From positions 310,001 to 374,000 of the forward strand of contig JACYUE010000002.1 in NCBI GenBank assembly GCA_014841595.1: 64,000 nt of DNA. Direction: 5' to 3'. Under the pieces are notes generated by a model. That model saw only the letters and a list, made by a program, of their open reading frames with translations, had not been told where the DNA came from and did no database searches. The translations under genes and the position numbers were made by a program. Origin of the DNA: Oxalobacteraceae sp. CFBP 8761 (GTDB lineage Bacteria; Pseudomonadota; Gammaproteobacteria; Burkholderiales; Burkholderiaceae_D). This document shows positions 10,291 through 19,835 of this stretch, one piece after another (position 1 is the stretch's first letter; each line of letters opens with the position of its first letter).

Positions 10291-11784
10291 ATGCACAAGT
10301 ATTTGCCCGGCAGTGCGCTGCTGGCGCTGGCCGTCGTCGCTTCGCCCGTCCTGGCCCGGGCGCCATCGGTCACCGCCAACGAAGCGGCCACCGCGCGCCA
10401 CTACGCCAACCTGATCGAGGGTAGCACGCCGCGCCTGTCCGAGCTGACGATGTTCTTCACGCAGATGCCCAAGGGTGGCGATTTGCACCACCATTATTCG
10501 GGCGCGATCTATGCCGAGACCTATGTCGATTTCGTCGACAAGCAGGGCTTCTGCATCGACAAGAACACCTACCGCATCGAGACCGACAAGGCGACCATCG
10601 CCGCGCAGCGCGCCAAACCGGCGGCTGAACGCACGTGCCTGTCGGGCGCACAGGTCAATGCCGACGAAAACACCTGGCGCGAGCTGGTCAAGCGCTGGTC
10701 GAACAAGGATTTCAGCAACCACGTCGCGATCCAGCCGGCGCCGGACCGCCTGTTCTTCGGCACCTTCGGCTACTTCGGCCCGGTGGCCAACGACAACCTG
10801 CGCGAAGGCCTGCAAGAGATCAAGGCGCGCGCCATCGCCGAAAATGTCGGCTACATCGAAACGATGTTCCTGCTCTCGCCATTCGTGGCCAACGCCGCCT
10901 TCGACACCAGCACCCGCGCCAGCGTGAACGACGACGCGGCGCTGGGCGCCCAGTTGCGCGCCGAGCTGGCGGCGCTGGACGCGAACACCGCCTACAACAC
11001 GTCGATCGACAGCTTCGTCGCGCAGATCAACGCGGCCTCGGAAGGCATCGACGACGAGCGCTTCACGATGCGCTACCAGAACTACACGCTGCGCCTCCTG
11101 GCACCGTCGCAGGTGTTCTCGGCGATGGTGTCGAGCTTCAAGGCGGCCGCCAAGGGCGGGCGCATCGTCGGCGTGAACATCGTCGGCCAGGAAAGCCTGC
11201 ACGTGTCGATGCGCGACTACCTGCTGCACATGAAGATGTTCCGCTTCCTCAAGACCGTGTACCCGGACGTCAAGGTGGCGATGCATGCGGGCGAGCTGGC
11301 GCTGGGCGAAGTACCGCCGGAAGGCCTGAAGTTCCACATCGACAGTGCCCTGGGCATTGCCGGCGCCGACCGCATCGGCCATGGCCTGGACCTGGCGCAT
11401 GAAGCCAACGCACCGGCCATCATCAAGACCATGCGCGAGAAGGATATTCCGGTCGAGATCAACCTGACCTCGAACGCATTCATCAGCGGCGTGGCCGGCG
11501 CGGATCATCCGATCCACCTGTACCGCAAGTATGGCGTGCCGTATGTGATTTCGACCGACGACGCTGGCGTGACCCGCCACACGCTGTCGCACGAGTACGT
11601 GCAATTTGCCAGCCAGTTCAAGCCTTCTTACGCGGAAATCAAGAAGGCGTCGTACAACAGCATCCGCTACGCCTTCCTGCCCGTTGCAGAAAAACAACGC
11701 TTAACGAAACAGCTCGATGGGCGTTACGCCCGATTCGAGGCGCAAGTCGCTGCCATGGCGCCCCAGGCAGCGCGCGCGAAATAA
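10291..11784 (+). CDS. secreted adenosine-deaminase-like enzyme
   Basis: Probably deaminates adenosine or a related nucleoside outside the cytoplasm. The first about 24 residues (MHKYLPGSALLALAVVAS, ending near ARA) form a signal peptide. The mature part shows ADA-family metal and substrate motifs: GGDLHHHYSG (residues 62-71), VAMHAGE, RIGHGLDLAHE, EINLTSNAFI and VISTDDAGV. At 497 residues it is longer than cytosolic ADA and resembles the ADGF-like secreted group. ATG 10291 is preferred over a start at 10246 because the signal peptide then begins at the N-terminus. It follows guaD after 84 bases and precedes the TonB receptor. Confidence 0.88.
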   Translation: MHKYLPGSALLALAVVASPVLARAPSVTANEAATARHYANLIEGSTPRLSELTMFFTQMPKGGDLHHHYSGAIYAETYVDFVDKQGFCIDKNTYRIETDKATIAAQRAKPAAERTCLSGAQVNADENTWRELVKRWSNKDFSNHVAIQPAPDRLFFGTFGYFGPVANDNLREGLQEIKARAIAENVGYIETMFLLSPFVANAAFDTSTRASVNDDAALGAQLRAELAALDANTAYNTSIDSFVAQINAASEGIDDERFTMRYQNYTLRLLAPSQVFSAMVSSFKAAAKGGRIVGVNIVGQESLHVSMRDYLLHMKMFRFLKTVYPDVKVAMHAGELALGEVPPEGLKFHIDSALGIAGADRIGHGLDLAHEANAPAIIKTMREKDIPVEINLTSNAFISGVAGADHPIHLYRKYGVPYVISTDDAGVTRHTLSHEYVQFASQFKPSYAEIKKASYNSIRYAFLPVAEKQRLTKQLDGRYARFEAQVAAMAPQAARAK

Positions 11785-11798
11785 AGTGTGTCATCCCC

Positions 11799-11818
11799 GA
11801 TCCGGCGCTCGCCGGATC
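11799..11818 (+). terminator. weak hairpin after the secreted deaminase gene
   Basis: Eight-base GC-rich arms (GATCCGGC and GCCGGATC) around a four-base loop, 15 bases after the stop. No T-run follows, so termination would be weak or factor-assisted. Confidence 0.4.
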
Positions 11819-12159
11819 GCCTGCCTGTCATAAACGACCTTCGACTTTTCGGCACTTAGTTAATTCAGAAGTAAGGTTTGTCGTCTTCTCGCTACACAAT
11901 TCTGTGTTGCACCGCTGGTTCTACTGATTTTTTGCCGAAAAAATTTCACCGTGGAATGCCACGCATATAATTCCGCCATGTCATAAAGCGCGCCAAATGA
12001 CACGATTTCTGTCGCGTAAGGACAACGCCGACGGGGTGATTTATACGAGAAAGCTCTGAATAGCCAAGCCAAATTGAATTTGTCGGGCTGAAAACGCTGA
12101 TGCATATTGGCGCAATTCTGCTGTAAATCAAACCACACATCGTGTCATTTTGTTGAAAC

Positions 12160-12175
12160 ATTGTACCGATACAAT
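12160..12175. promoter_or_regulatory. operator-like palindrome ahead of the TonB receptor gene
   Basis: ATTGTACCGATACAAT: six-base perfect arms around a CCGA centre, with a CG pair at the axis as in many LacI-family operators. It lies about 120 bases before the receptor start. No LacI-type regulator is encoded in the window. Confidence 0.4.
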
Positions 12176-12295
12176 CGCAGCCGCTTGCCGGCTGAATCAC
12201 TGGCGCGGCACGACGAATACAACAAGCAGTAAAGCAGGGGAGGACGTCCGTCGGGCGTCCAACAAACAACTTTGAAGTTCTTTTTGGGGTAATCA

Positions 12296-15200
12296 ATGAT
12301 CACTCAGCAGCAGATCCGGCTCACCAAGTTGGCGCTGGCTTTGTCAGTTGCGTTGGCGGCGTCGCCGTCGTTCGCACAGAACACCACTTCGGCCGTCGGT
12401 GGCCGTATCTCGAACGTCTCGGGTCAGCCGGCTGCCGGCGCGCAAGTGCAGATCCTGCACACCGAGTCGGGTTCTGTCAGCAATGTCGTAACCGACGCTG
12501 AAGGCCGCTACGTTGCACGTGGCCTGCGCGTGGGTGGTCCTTACACCATCACTATCACCAAAGACGGCATCACCCAAACCCGCAACAACGTCTTCCTCGA
12601 TCTGGCGCAGACCGCCGAAGTCGACGCCACCCTGGGCGTGCAGACCGTGACCATCGCCGGTACCGCATCGCGTTCGGAAGTCTTCACGAGCAACAACATG
12701 GGTGCGGGCACCGCCATCAGCAACACCCAGCTCCAGACCCAGGCATCGATCCAGCGTAACCTGCAAGACTATGCGCGTGCCGACCCGCGTGTGTCGCAGA
12801 CCGACAAGGACCGTGGCGAAATCTCGGTCGCCGGCCAGAACTCGCGCTACAACTCGACCACCATCGATGGCGTCGCGATCAACGACACGTTCGGCCTGGA
12901 AGCCAATGGCAGCCCGACCGCGCGTCAGCCGATCTCGATCGAAGCGATCCAGTCGGTGCAGGTCAACGTCGCCAACTACGACGTCACCCAGAAGGGCTAC
13001 ACCGGCGCGAACATCAACGCCGTGACCAAGTCGGGTACCAACACCTACAAGGGTGGCGTGTACTACGTGTACCGCAACGACAATCTGTCGGGCGACCGTT
13101 ACAACCCGATTACCGACGTCTACACCGACGCGCCGAAATCGAAGGAAACCACCAAGGGTATCTGGGCATCGGGTCCGCTGATCCAGGACAAGCTGTTCAT
13201 CTACGCTCTGGCCGAAAACTTCGAAAGCTCGCGTTCGAGCCCTGAGTTCGGCGCCATCGGCAGCGGCGCCGGCACCACCGTCGGCATCAGCCAGTCGGCC
13301 ATCTCGGAAGCCCAGCGCATCGCCCAGCAGACCTACGGTGTCGACATCGGCAGCACTGCCGTGCCAACCGGCTCGATGCTGACCTCGAAAGAGCGCCTGG
13401 TGAAGTTCGACTGGAACATCACCGACGAACACCGCGCCAACCTGCGTTACGCCAAGACCGAACAGGGCGAGCCGTTCTACCCGGGCTTCTCGGCCACCGG
13501 TGTCGGCCTGTCGTCGAGCTTCTACAACCAGGGCAAGTCGATCGAGACCACCGTCGCCCAGTTGTTCTCGGACTGGACCCCGAACTTCTCGACCGAGCTC
13601 AAGTTCTCGAACCGCGATTACGATTCGGTCCCGGTCAACGCGACCCGCACGCCATCGATGGCCCTGCAGTTCAGCGGCGCGCTGCCGGCTGACGCACCAA
13701 GCGGCCTGTCGACCGCCAACCGTAACATCAACTTCGGTACCGAGTTCAGCCGTCACAACAACGTGCTGCGCAACAAGACCAAGGACCTGTACGCCGGCGC
13801 CAACTGGATCGTGGGCGACCATGAAATGAAGTTCGGTGCCGACTACACCAAGAACGATGTCTACAACGCGTTCCTGCAGGGTATCAACGGCTCGTACACC
13901 TACGCCTGCCTGGATTCGGCAGACGCGAACTTCTACAGCTTCGGCGCACTGCCAAGCTGCGCACGCGCAACCAATGCACAAGTGCAGCAAGCCGTGCTGG
14001 AGAACTTCCAGAAGGGTCGCCCACTGAGCTACAGCCAGCAGCGCGCGCTGCCAGGCGCGTCGCTGAACGATGCGGTTGCCGAGTTCAGCACCAAGAACAC
14101 CGGCCTGTTCCTGCAAGACACCTGGACCGTCAACGACCAGCTGACCCTGACCTACGGCGTGCGCTACGACCGTAACGATGTCGGCGGCCGTCCATTGGCC
14201 AATATTGCTGCTGCCCAGCCACTGGTGGCCGGCAACCCAGCCACCGGCGTGCGCCAGTCCGGCGGCTTCGGTCTGGACAACACCCGCACCATCGATGGTA
14301 CCGACCTGATCCAGCCACGCTTCGGCTTCAACTACCGCTTCGACAAGTCGCCACGTCCGACCCAGATCCGCGGCGGCTTCGGCCTGTTCCAGGGCGCGGC
14401 AGCCACCGTGTGGATGTCGAACCCGTTCTCGGGCACCGGCGTGGCCACCGCCACGATCAGCTGCTCGGGCACCGGCGCAACCCGCTGCCCGACCACCGGC
14501 GGCCTGACCAGCTTCAATCCTGACGCCCAGCCTGCCATTGCCGGCGCGATTCCGGCCGCGGACGTCAACTTCCTGGATCCAAGCTTCCGTCAGCCATCGA
14601 TCTGGAAAACCAACCTGGCGTTCGACACCGAACTGCCATGGTACGGTCTGGTCTTCGGCGCCGAAGCGCTGTACACCAAGAACAAGAACGGCATCTACTA
14701 CGAACACCTGAACCTGGGCGCAGCAACGCGCAACGGTTCGGATGGCCGTCCGCTGTTCTGGAACGCAGCCGGCCTGAGCACGGCGTGCTACGGCGTGTCG
14801 AACAACACGGCGAACATCATCACCAGCTGCGGCGCTGTCAACCGTTCGCTGAACAACCGCAGCTTCAACAACGTGCTGGTGGCGCGTGATACCGACAAGG
14901 GCGACGCGAAAGTGCTGACCATGTCGCTGTCGCAGCCGATGACCAAGGGCTTTGGCTGGTCGGTGGCGTACACCTACACCGATGCGACCGAAGTCTCGCC
15001 GCTGACGTCGTCGGTGGCCAACTCGAACTTCAACGGCCGTTCGTCGTTCAACCCGAACGAAGAAGTCGCCGCGACCTCGAGCTACGCCATCAAGAACCGC
15101 GTCAATGCGCTGATGAACTTCCAGAAGAAATTCTTCGAAGGCTACAACACGCGTCTGGGCGTCTTCTACGAAGGTCGTGAAGGCCGTCCGTACAGCTGGA

Positions 15201-15715
15201 CGTTCAACAACGACATGAACGGTGACAATCTGGCCGGTAACGACCTGATGTACATCCCGACCGCCTTCGGCTCGAACGAAGTCGCTTTCGCAGGTGACAC
15301 CGCAACGAACCGCGCCAACGAGCAGCGCTTCTGGGACGTCGTCAATGCGAACAAGGGCCTGAGCAAGGCTGCCGGTGGTGTCGTGAGCCGTAACAACTCG
15401 ACCGCTGAATGGGTCAACACCTTCGACGTGCGCATCAGCCAGGAAATCCCGGGCATCTTCGCACGCAACAAGGCGACCTTCTCGCTCGACTTCATGAACT
15501 TCGGCAACCTGCTGAACAAGAAATGGGGCCGTACCGAAGAGATCAGCTTCCAGGGTTCCGGTGGCCAGGCACGCAGCTTCGTCGATGTCGCCGGTATCGA
15601 TGCACAAGGTCGTTATGTCTACGTCGTGCGTAACGACGTCGAGCGTCAGGACCTGAAGCAAGCCAAGGGCGAGTCGCAGTGGGCAATCCAGGCAACCCTG
15701 CGTTACGAATTCTAA
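12296..15715 (+). CDS. TonB-dependent outer-membrane receptor, Oar-like
   Basis: A 1139-residue outer-membrane transporter. Residues 1-28 are a signal peptide (cleavage after SFA). Residues about 33-110 form a carboxypeptidase-regulatory-like beta-sandwich (GGRISNVSGQPAAGAQV, TDAEGRYVARGL). A plug with ISVAGQNSRYNSTTIDG and NVANYDVTQKGYTGANINAV follows, then a long beta-barrel ending in Phe (TLRYEF). This is the Oar/CarboxypepD_reg architecture. The gene almost completely lacks TTA, CTA and TCA codons, which suggests high expression. It sits between a secreted deaminase and a nucleotidase/nuclease pair, so a nucleoside, nucleotide or oligonucleotide substrate is plausible but not shown by the sequence. 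Confidence 0.93.
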   Translation: MITQQQIRLTKLALALSVALAASPSFAQNTTSAVGGRISNVSGQPAAGAQVQILHTESGSVSNVVTDAEGRYVARGLRVGGPYTITITKDGITQTRNNVFLDLAQTAEVDATLGVQTVTIAGTASRSEVFTSNNMGAGTAISNTQLQTQASIQRNLQDYARADPRVSQTDKDRGEISVAGQNSRYNSTTIDGVAINDTFGLEANGSPTARQPISIEAIQSVQVNVANYDVTQKGYTGANINAVTKSGTNTYKGGVYYVYRNDNLSGDRYNPITDVYTDAPKSKETTKGIWASGPLIQDKLFIYALAENFESSRSSPEFGAIGSGAGTTVGISQSAISEAQRIAQQTYGVDIGSTAVPTGSMLTSKERLVKFDWNITDEHRANLRYAKTEQGEPFYPGFSATGVGLSSSFYNQGKSIETTVAQLFSDWTPNFSTELKFSNRDYDSVPVNATRTPSMALQFSGALPADAPSGLSTANRNINFGTEFSRHNNVLRNKTKDLYAGANWIVGDHEMKFGADYTKNDVYNAFLQGINGSYTYACLDSADANFYSFGALPSCARATNAQVQQAVLENFQKGRPLSYSQQRALPGASLNDAVAEFSTKNTGLFLQDTWTVNDQLTLTYGVRYDRNDVGGRPLANIAAAQPLVAGNPATGVRQSGGFGLDNTRTIDGTDLIQPRFGFNYRFDKSPRPTQIRGGFGLFQGAAATVWMSNPFSGTGVATATISCSGTGATRCPTTGGLTSFNPDAQPAIAGAIPAADVNFLDPSFRQPSIWKTNLAFDTELPWYGLVFGAEALYTKNKNGIYYEHLNLGAATRNGSDGRPLFWNAAGLSTACYGVSNNTANIITSCGAVNRSLNNRSFNNVLVARDTDKGDAKVLTMSLSQPMTKGFGWSVAYTYTDATEVSPLTSSVANSNFNGRSSFNPNEEVAATSSYAIKNRVNALMNFQKKFFEGYNTRLGVFYEGREGRPYSWTFNNDMNGDNLAGNDLMYIPTAFGSNEVAFAGDTATNRANEQRFWDVVNANKGLSKAAGGVVSRNNSTAEWVNTFDVRISQEIPGIFARNKATFSLDFMNFGNLLNKKWGRTEEISFQGSGGQARSFVDVAGIDAQGRYVYVVRNDVERQDLKQAKGESQWAIQATLRYEF

Positions 15716-15744
15716 GCAGCGCCAATTCGTAGCATGAGGTAGTC

Positions 15745-15776
15745 AAAACGGCCGGTGGAAACACCGGCCGTTTTTT
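15745..15776 (+). terminator. intrinsic terminator of the TonB receptor gene
   Basis: A perfect 13-base stem (AAAACGGCCGGTG with its complement) with a GAAA tetraloop and six Ts at the 3' side. It is the strongest intrinsic terminator in the window. Confidence 0.95.
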
Positions 15777-15917
15777 CATCAAAAAGGTCATTAGCCCTGC
15801 TGCTGTAAGGATTTCCTGCGCACAGGCGGCATGGGATAATGCTTGCTGTTGCGCTTATCCAAGCCCCGTTTTTCGGATGCCGGCGACCCCGGCCCGATTC
15901 CATAAAAGGTGTTTTTC

Positions 15918-17603
15918 ATGATCGTCTCGCGTCGCGCAAGCGCTCGTCTTTCCACACTCACCGTCGTGCTGCTGCTGGCCGGCTGCGTGACCGCCCCACA
16001 GGGCCCGGTCACCATCAATCTGGTATCGCTCAATGACTTCCACGGCAATCTGGAACCAAGCCGCTACGTGCTCAAGGGCGCCGACGGCAAGGACCAGGTC
16101 ATGCGCGCCGGCGGCGCCGAAGCCGTGGCAGCGGCCCTGCAGGCCTGGCGCAAGGAAGACAAGGAGTTGCTGCTCGTGTCGACCGGCGATATCGTCGGCG
16201 CCAGCCCGGCGCTGTCGTCGTTGTGGGCCGACGAGCCGACGATCGAAGTGATGAACATGCTGAACCTGCGCGCGAGCGCGGTAGGCAACCATGAATTCGA
16301 TGGCGGCCGCAAGGAACTGCTGCGCCAGCAGAACGGCGGCTGTGATTCGCCACATCCAACCAAGGCCTGCAAGTTCACGCCGACGTTTGGTGGCGCCAAA
16401 TTCACGTACCTGGGCGCGAACGTGATCGACAAGGTCACCGGCAAGCCGATCATCCCGGGCTTCACCATCGAAACCGTCAAGGGCATCAAGGTCGGCCTGG
16501 TGGGCGTGGTGCTGCGCGATACGCCGAACATGGTGGTCGCGTCGGGCATCGCGGGCTTGACGTTCGGTGACGAAGCCGAGGCGGTCAACAACGCGCTGCC
16601 GGCGATGCGCGCGGCCGGCGCCAAGGTCATCGTGGCCCTCGTGCACCAGGGTGGCCGCACGGTCGAGTCGCCGTTGCAAACCGGTTGCAGCAAGCTGACG
16701 GGCGACATCGTCCCGGTCGTCCAGAAGATCGACCCGTCGGTCAAGCTGGTGCTGACCGGGCACTCGCACCAGGGCTATCTGTGCGACGTCGATGGCCGCG
16801 TCGTGACCCAGGCCGATACGGCCGGCCACCTGCTCACGCGCGTGTCGATGCAGGTCGAGCCAACCACCGGCGCGGTGTCGAACCTGACCGTTGCCAACGT
16901 GGTCATGAAGCCGGGCGAGTATCCGGCCGATCCAAAGATCGCCGCGTATGTCGCGCAAGTGAAAGAGCGCAGCGAAGCCGCATTGACGCGCCCGATCGCG
17001 AAGATCGCGACCGCGCCGCTGCTGCGCAAGAATAACGACGCGGGTGAATCGCCCCTCGGCAACCTGGTTGCCGATGCGGCGCTGGACTCGGCGCGCAGCC
17101 TGGGCGCCCAGTTCGCCTTCATGAACAACGGCGGCATCCGGCGCGATCTCGAAGCAGGCGCCGACAAGACCGTCAACTTCGGCCAGGCGCAGGCCGTGCT
17201 CCCGTTCGGGAACACGACCGTCGTGATGAATCTGACCGGCGCGCAGATCCGCAACCTGCTCGAGCGCCAGTGGCCCGACGGCCCGAACGTGACGTCCAGC
17301 GTCCTGCAAGTCTCGCAAGGCTTCACCTACACGTGGGACGCGAAGCGGCCGGCCGGCAACCGGCTGGTGCCGGGCAGCGTCAAGCTCGATGGCAAGCCGC
17401 TCGACGACGGTGCAACCTACCGCCTGGCGCTGAATAACTTCCTGGCCGAAGGCAGCGACGGCTATCCGGAATTCGCGCTCGGTACGCAGCGCATCGATAC
17501 CGGCCTGCGTGACCTGGACGGCTTCATCGCCTACCTGAAAAAACTCGAAGGGCAGGGCGCCGCGCTGGCCCCGGCTACCCCGCGCATCGTGCGCCTCAAT
17601 TAA
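15918..17603 (+). CDS. lipoprotein 5'-nucleotidase / metallophosphoesterase, UshA family
   Basis: Probably removes phosphate from nucleotides at the cell surface or in the periplasm. A lipobox LLAGC places the lipidated cysteine at residue 23. Family motifs follow: SLNDFHGNLEP (metal-binding Asp40, His42), STGDIVGASP, VGNHEFDGG, LTGHSHQG, and in the C-terminal substrate domain NNGGIRRDL and LNNFLAEGSDGY. Length 561 residues, standard for UshA-like enzymes. ATG 15918 has an AAAAGG site upstream; a GTG at 15909 is also in frame. The S1/P1-type nuclease gene follows after 16 bases, which suggests an operon that turns polynucleotide into nucleoside. Confidence 0.94.
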   Translation: MIVSRRASARLSTLTVVLLLAGCVTAPQGPVTINLVSLNDFHGNLEPSRYVLKGADGKDQVMRAGGAEAVAAALQAWRKEDKELLLVSTGDIVGASPALSSLWADEPTIEVMNMLNLRASAVGNHEFDGGRKELLRQQNGGCDSPHPTKACKFTPTFGGAKFTYLGANVIDKVTGKPIIPGFTIETVKGIKVGLVGVVLRDTPNMVVASGIAGLTFGDEAEAVNNALPAMRAAGAKVIVALVHQGGRTVESPLQTGCSKLTGDIVPVVQKIDPSVKLVLTGHSHQGYLCDVDGRVVTQADTAGHLLTRVSMQVEPTTGAVSNLTVANVVMKPGEYPADPKIAAYVAQVKERSEAALTRPIAKIATAPLLRKNNDAGESPLGNLVADAALDSARSLGAQFAFMNNGGIRRDLEAGADKTVNFGQAQAVLPFGNTTVVMNLTGAQIRNLLERQWPDGPNVTSSVLQVSQGFTYTWDAKRPAGNRLVPGSVKLDGKPLDDGATYRLALNNFLAEGSDGYPEFALGTQRIDTGLRDLDGFIAYLKKLEGQGAALAPATPRIVRLN

Positions 17604-17619
17604 GACCATCAGGACCATC

Positions 17620-18681
17620 ATGAAAAAACTCGCATGCGTGCTGGCGCTGACCGGCGCCTTTGGATTACTGGGTGCATCGGACGCCGCCGCCTGGGGCCGC
17701 GACGGTCACCGCGCTGTCGGCTCGATCGCCGACAAGCTGCTCAAGGGGACCAACGCGCAAAAGCAGATCGCGCTGCTGTTGCAGCCGGGCGAATCGCTGG
17801 CGTCGGTCGCGAACTGGGCCGACTGCGTCAAGGGCACGTACTGCGGCCCGCAGACGCCCGAGATGGTGGAATACGTCGAAGGCAACCCGCGCCACAGCGA
17901 ATACCACTACACCAACGTGCCGTTCCAGCTCGATCACTACCATGAGCATGGCGTGGGCACGAGCGACGTCGACATCGTGCAGACGCTGGAGCAGTGCATC
18001 GCCGTCTTGCAGGGCAAGACCGATCCGGCGCTGAACCCGCACAAGTTCACCAAGCGCCAGGCCCTGATCCTGCTGGCACACTTTGCTGGCGACATCCATC
18101 AGCCGCTGCACGTCGGTTCGGCGTTCGTGAGCAAGGACGGCAAGTTCATCGTGCCGAAATCGCGCGCCGAGATCGATGATGCGCTCGTGTTCGATTCGCG
18201 CGGTGGCAACAACCTGCTGCTCGATGACGAGAAACTGGCAGCCCTGTCGAAAGGGGTGATTCCGCCCGGTGAGCCAGTCGTCATCAAGGAAGGCGTGCCA
18301 AAGGCGCTGACCAAGCCGTTCCACTCGTACTGGGACAGCACGACGGTCGACTACGCATTCCGCCGCATCAAGACGCGCACGCCGGAGCAGTTCGCGGACG
18401 TGGCGATCGCCAGCGCGCCGCTGGTTGCGAAAGCCAAAGGCGACGTGGCCACCTGGCCCGTGCAGTGGGTGGAAGACGGCCTGAAGTCGGCCAAGCTGGC
18501 GTATGCCGATGTGGTGCCGGGCAAGCTGACGCCGCAGACGGGCAAGAAGGGCGAGACCTACTACACCTTCGCGCTCGAAGTGCCGGACAACTATCCGGTG
18601 CCGAGCTCGGAAATCGCCAAGACCCAGCTGATCAAGGGCGGGTACAACCTGGCCGCGATGCTACAGGCAATCTGGCCGTAA
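17620..18681 (+). CDS. secreted S1/P1-type zinc nuclease
   Basis: Degrades single-stranded nucleic acid, with possible 3'-nucleotidase activity. A signal peptide ends at about residue 24 (DAAA), exposing Trp25 as the mature first residue, as required in P1 nuclease where the N-terminal Trp binds zinc. The other ligands are visible: His30, Asp68 in NWAD, His96 in YHYTN, His154 and Asp158 in LLAHFAGDIHQPLH, His164, and FHSYWDS further on. Length 353 residues, close to fungal and bacterial homologues. It shares an apparent operon with the 5'-nucleotidase, which would dephosphorylate its products. Confidence 0.95.
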   Translation: MKKLACVLALTGAFGLLGASDAAAWGRDGHRAVGSIADKLLKGTNAQKQIALLLQPGESLASVANWADCVKGTYCGPQTPEMVEYVEGNPRHSEYHYTNVPFQLDHYHEHGVGTSDVDIVQTLEQCIAVLQGKTDPALNPHKFTKRQALILLAHFAGDIHQPLHVGSAFVSKDGKFIVPKSRAEIDDALVFDSRGGNNLLLDDEKLAALSKGVIPPGEPVVIKEGVPKALTKPFHSYWDSTTVDYAFRRIKTRTPEQFADVAIASAPLVAKAKGDVATWPVQWVEDGLKSAKLAYADVVPGKLTPQTGKKGETYYTFALEVPDNYPVPSSEIAKTQLIKGGYNLAAMLQAIWP

Positions 18682-18782
18682 GCCCACGGCCTGCAGCGCG
18701 CGGATTGTTCGCGCGCGCGGTGCACTTTTGGCACGGCCTCGGATAGAATCCGGTCATCCCCCGACCAGACTCCCGAGGCCCC

Positions 18783-19646
18783 ATGCACGTTCCATTGAAG
18801 GCTGCCATCGCGGCAGCCTGCCTGTTTCCCGCACTCCACGCCCACGCACAAACCCCGGCCGGCGCCAGCCTGCCGCTGTGGGAGTTTGGCCTTGGCGCTG
18901 CGGCCCTGAGCACGCCTGCTTATCCCGGCGCCGACGATCGCACCAATCGCATCCTGCCCATCCCGTTCCTGCTCTATCGCGGGGAAGTGCTGCGCGCTGA
19001 CCAGTCGGGTATCGGTGCGCGTCTGTTCCGCTCCGATCGGCTAGAGTTCGATGTTGGCCTGTCCGGGGCGTTGCCGTCTGATTCCGATGACGTCGAGGCG
19101 CGCGCCGGCATGCCGGACCTGGGTGCGCTGTTCGAATTTGGCCCGCGCCTGAAAATCCGCGTGGCTGACATTGACGCGACGAGTCGATTGCGTGCCGAAC
19201 TGCCAGTGCGCGCCGTGATCGAAGCACGCGGTGGCCTGCGGCGCCAGGGCTGGACGTTCGAGCCAAAGCTGGCCTACGAAACGCGCGGCGAACGCGGTCT
19301 GTGGTCGTTCGAAGCCAATACGTCGGTGGTGTTCGGCGACAAGCGTATCAACCGCTACTTCTATGAGGTCGCGCCGCAGTATGCAACCGCGAGCCGCGAT
19401 GCGTACAGCGCCGACGCCGGCCTGGTCCTCGCGCGCGTGGGATTGTTCGCCACGCGCCAGCTCAATCCTGACGTGCGTTTGTTCGGCTACGTGCGTTACG
19501 AGTCGTACGCTGGCAGCGCCAACCGCGACAGCCCGCTGCACCTGAAGAATTCGGGCACGTCGGCGGGCATCGGCTTCGCCTGGACACTGGCACGCTCGAG
19601 CCGCCGAGCGGCGGGCTTCGAGCCGGTCGATCCCGTTACGCCGTGA
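18783..19646 (+). CDS. MipA/OmpV family outer-membrane protein
   Basis: A 287-residue protein with a signal peptide (cleavage after HAHA, about residue 22) and a predicted beta-barrel with alternating hydrophobic strands. Family features include the start LWEFGLGAAALSTPAYPGADD, then LPIPFLLYRGEVLRAD, and a C-terminal strand GTSAGIGFAWTLARS. MipA/OmpV proteins are small outer-membrane barrels or scaffolds, some linked to cell-wall enzymes; a transport role here is only suggested by the neighbouring nuclease. A 101-base gap separates it from the nuclease gene, and a bidirectional hairpin follows. Confidence 0.88.
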   Translation: MHVPLKAAIAAACLFPALHAHAQTPAGASLPLWEFGLGAAALSTPAYPGADDRTNRILPIPFLLYRGEVLRADQSGIGARLFRSDRLEFDVGLSGALPSDSDDVEARAGMPDLGALFEFGPRLKIRVADIDATSRLRAELPVRAVIEARGGLRRQGWTFEPKLAYETRGERGLWSFEANTSVVFGDKRINRYFYEVAPQYATASRDAYSADAGLVLARVGLFATRQLNPDVRLFGYVRYESYAGSANRDSPLHLKNSGTSAGIGFAWTLARSSRRAAGFEPVDPVTP

Positions 19647-19722
19647 CATAACGCGGGCATCGTCGGGTTTGACGACAGTCAGCTTCGCTGCTCGTTAATG
19701 ACACCATCAGAAATCGGCAAGC

Positions 19723-19782
19723 AAAAGAGCGGCATGTAAAAAGAGCGGGACATCCGCCGCTCTTTTACATGCCGCTCTTTTT
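19723..19782. terminator. bidirectional terminator between convergent genes
   Basis: A near-perfect inverted repeat of about 25-base arms (left arm starts AAAAGAGCGGCATGTAAA; the right arm is its complement with one base shift) around a short loop. A-rich and T-rich flanks serve both strands. It separates the MipA-like gene from the convergent small secreted protein gene. Confidence 0.85.
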
Positions 19783-19835
19783 GACTCAGGCCGCCACGAC
19801 GCAGTATCAGCGTCGCTCGGCGCTGTTTCAGGGAG

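Larger units (their letters stand above)
11785..12295. other. long leader region of the TonB receptor gene
   Basis: A 511-base gap richer in A and T than its surroundings. It holds a hairpin just after the deaminase gene, an operator-like palindrome at 12160-12175 and a short GGGG-containing ribosome site before ATG 12296. Two small minus-strand open frames (11860-12138 and 11946-12296) have no recognisable features and were not accepted as genes. I saw no RNA gene or riboswitch. Confidence 0.6.

Noticed and set aside
11860..12296. Two small minus-strand frames in the TonB receptor leader
   Set aside because: No ribosome site, hydrophobic segment or known motif; they overlap each other and an operator-like palindrome.
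12344..15661. 1105-codon open frame antisense to the TonB receptor gene
   Set aside because: It is in register with a gene lacking TTA, CTA and TCA codons; its translation has no domain, and the plus strand encodes a clear receptor.
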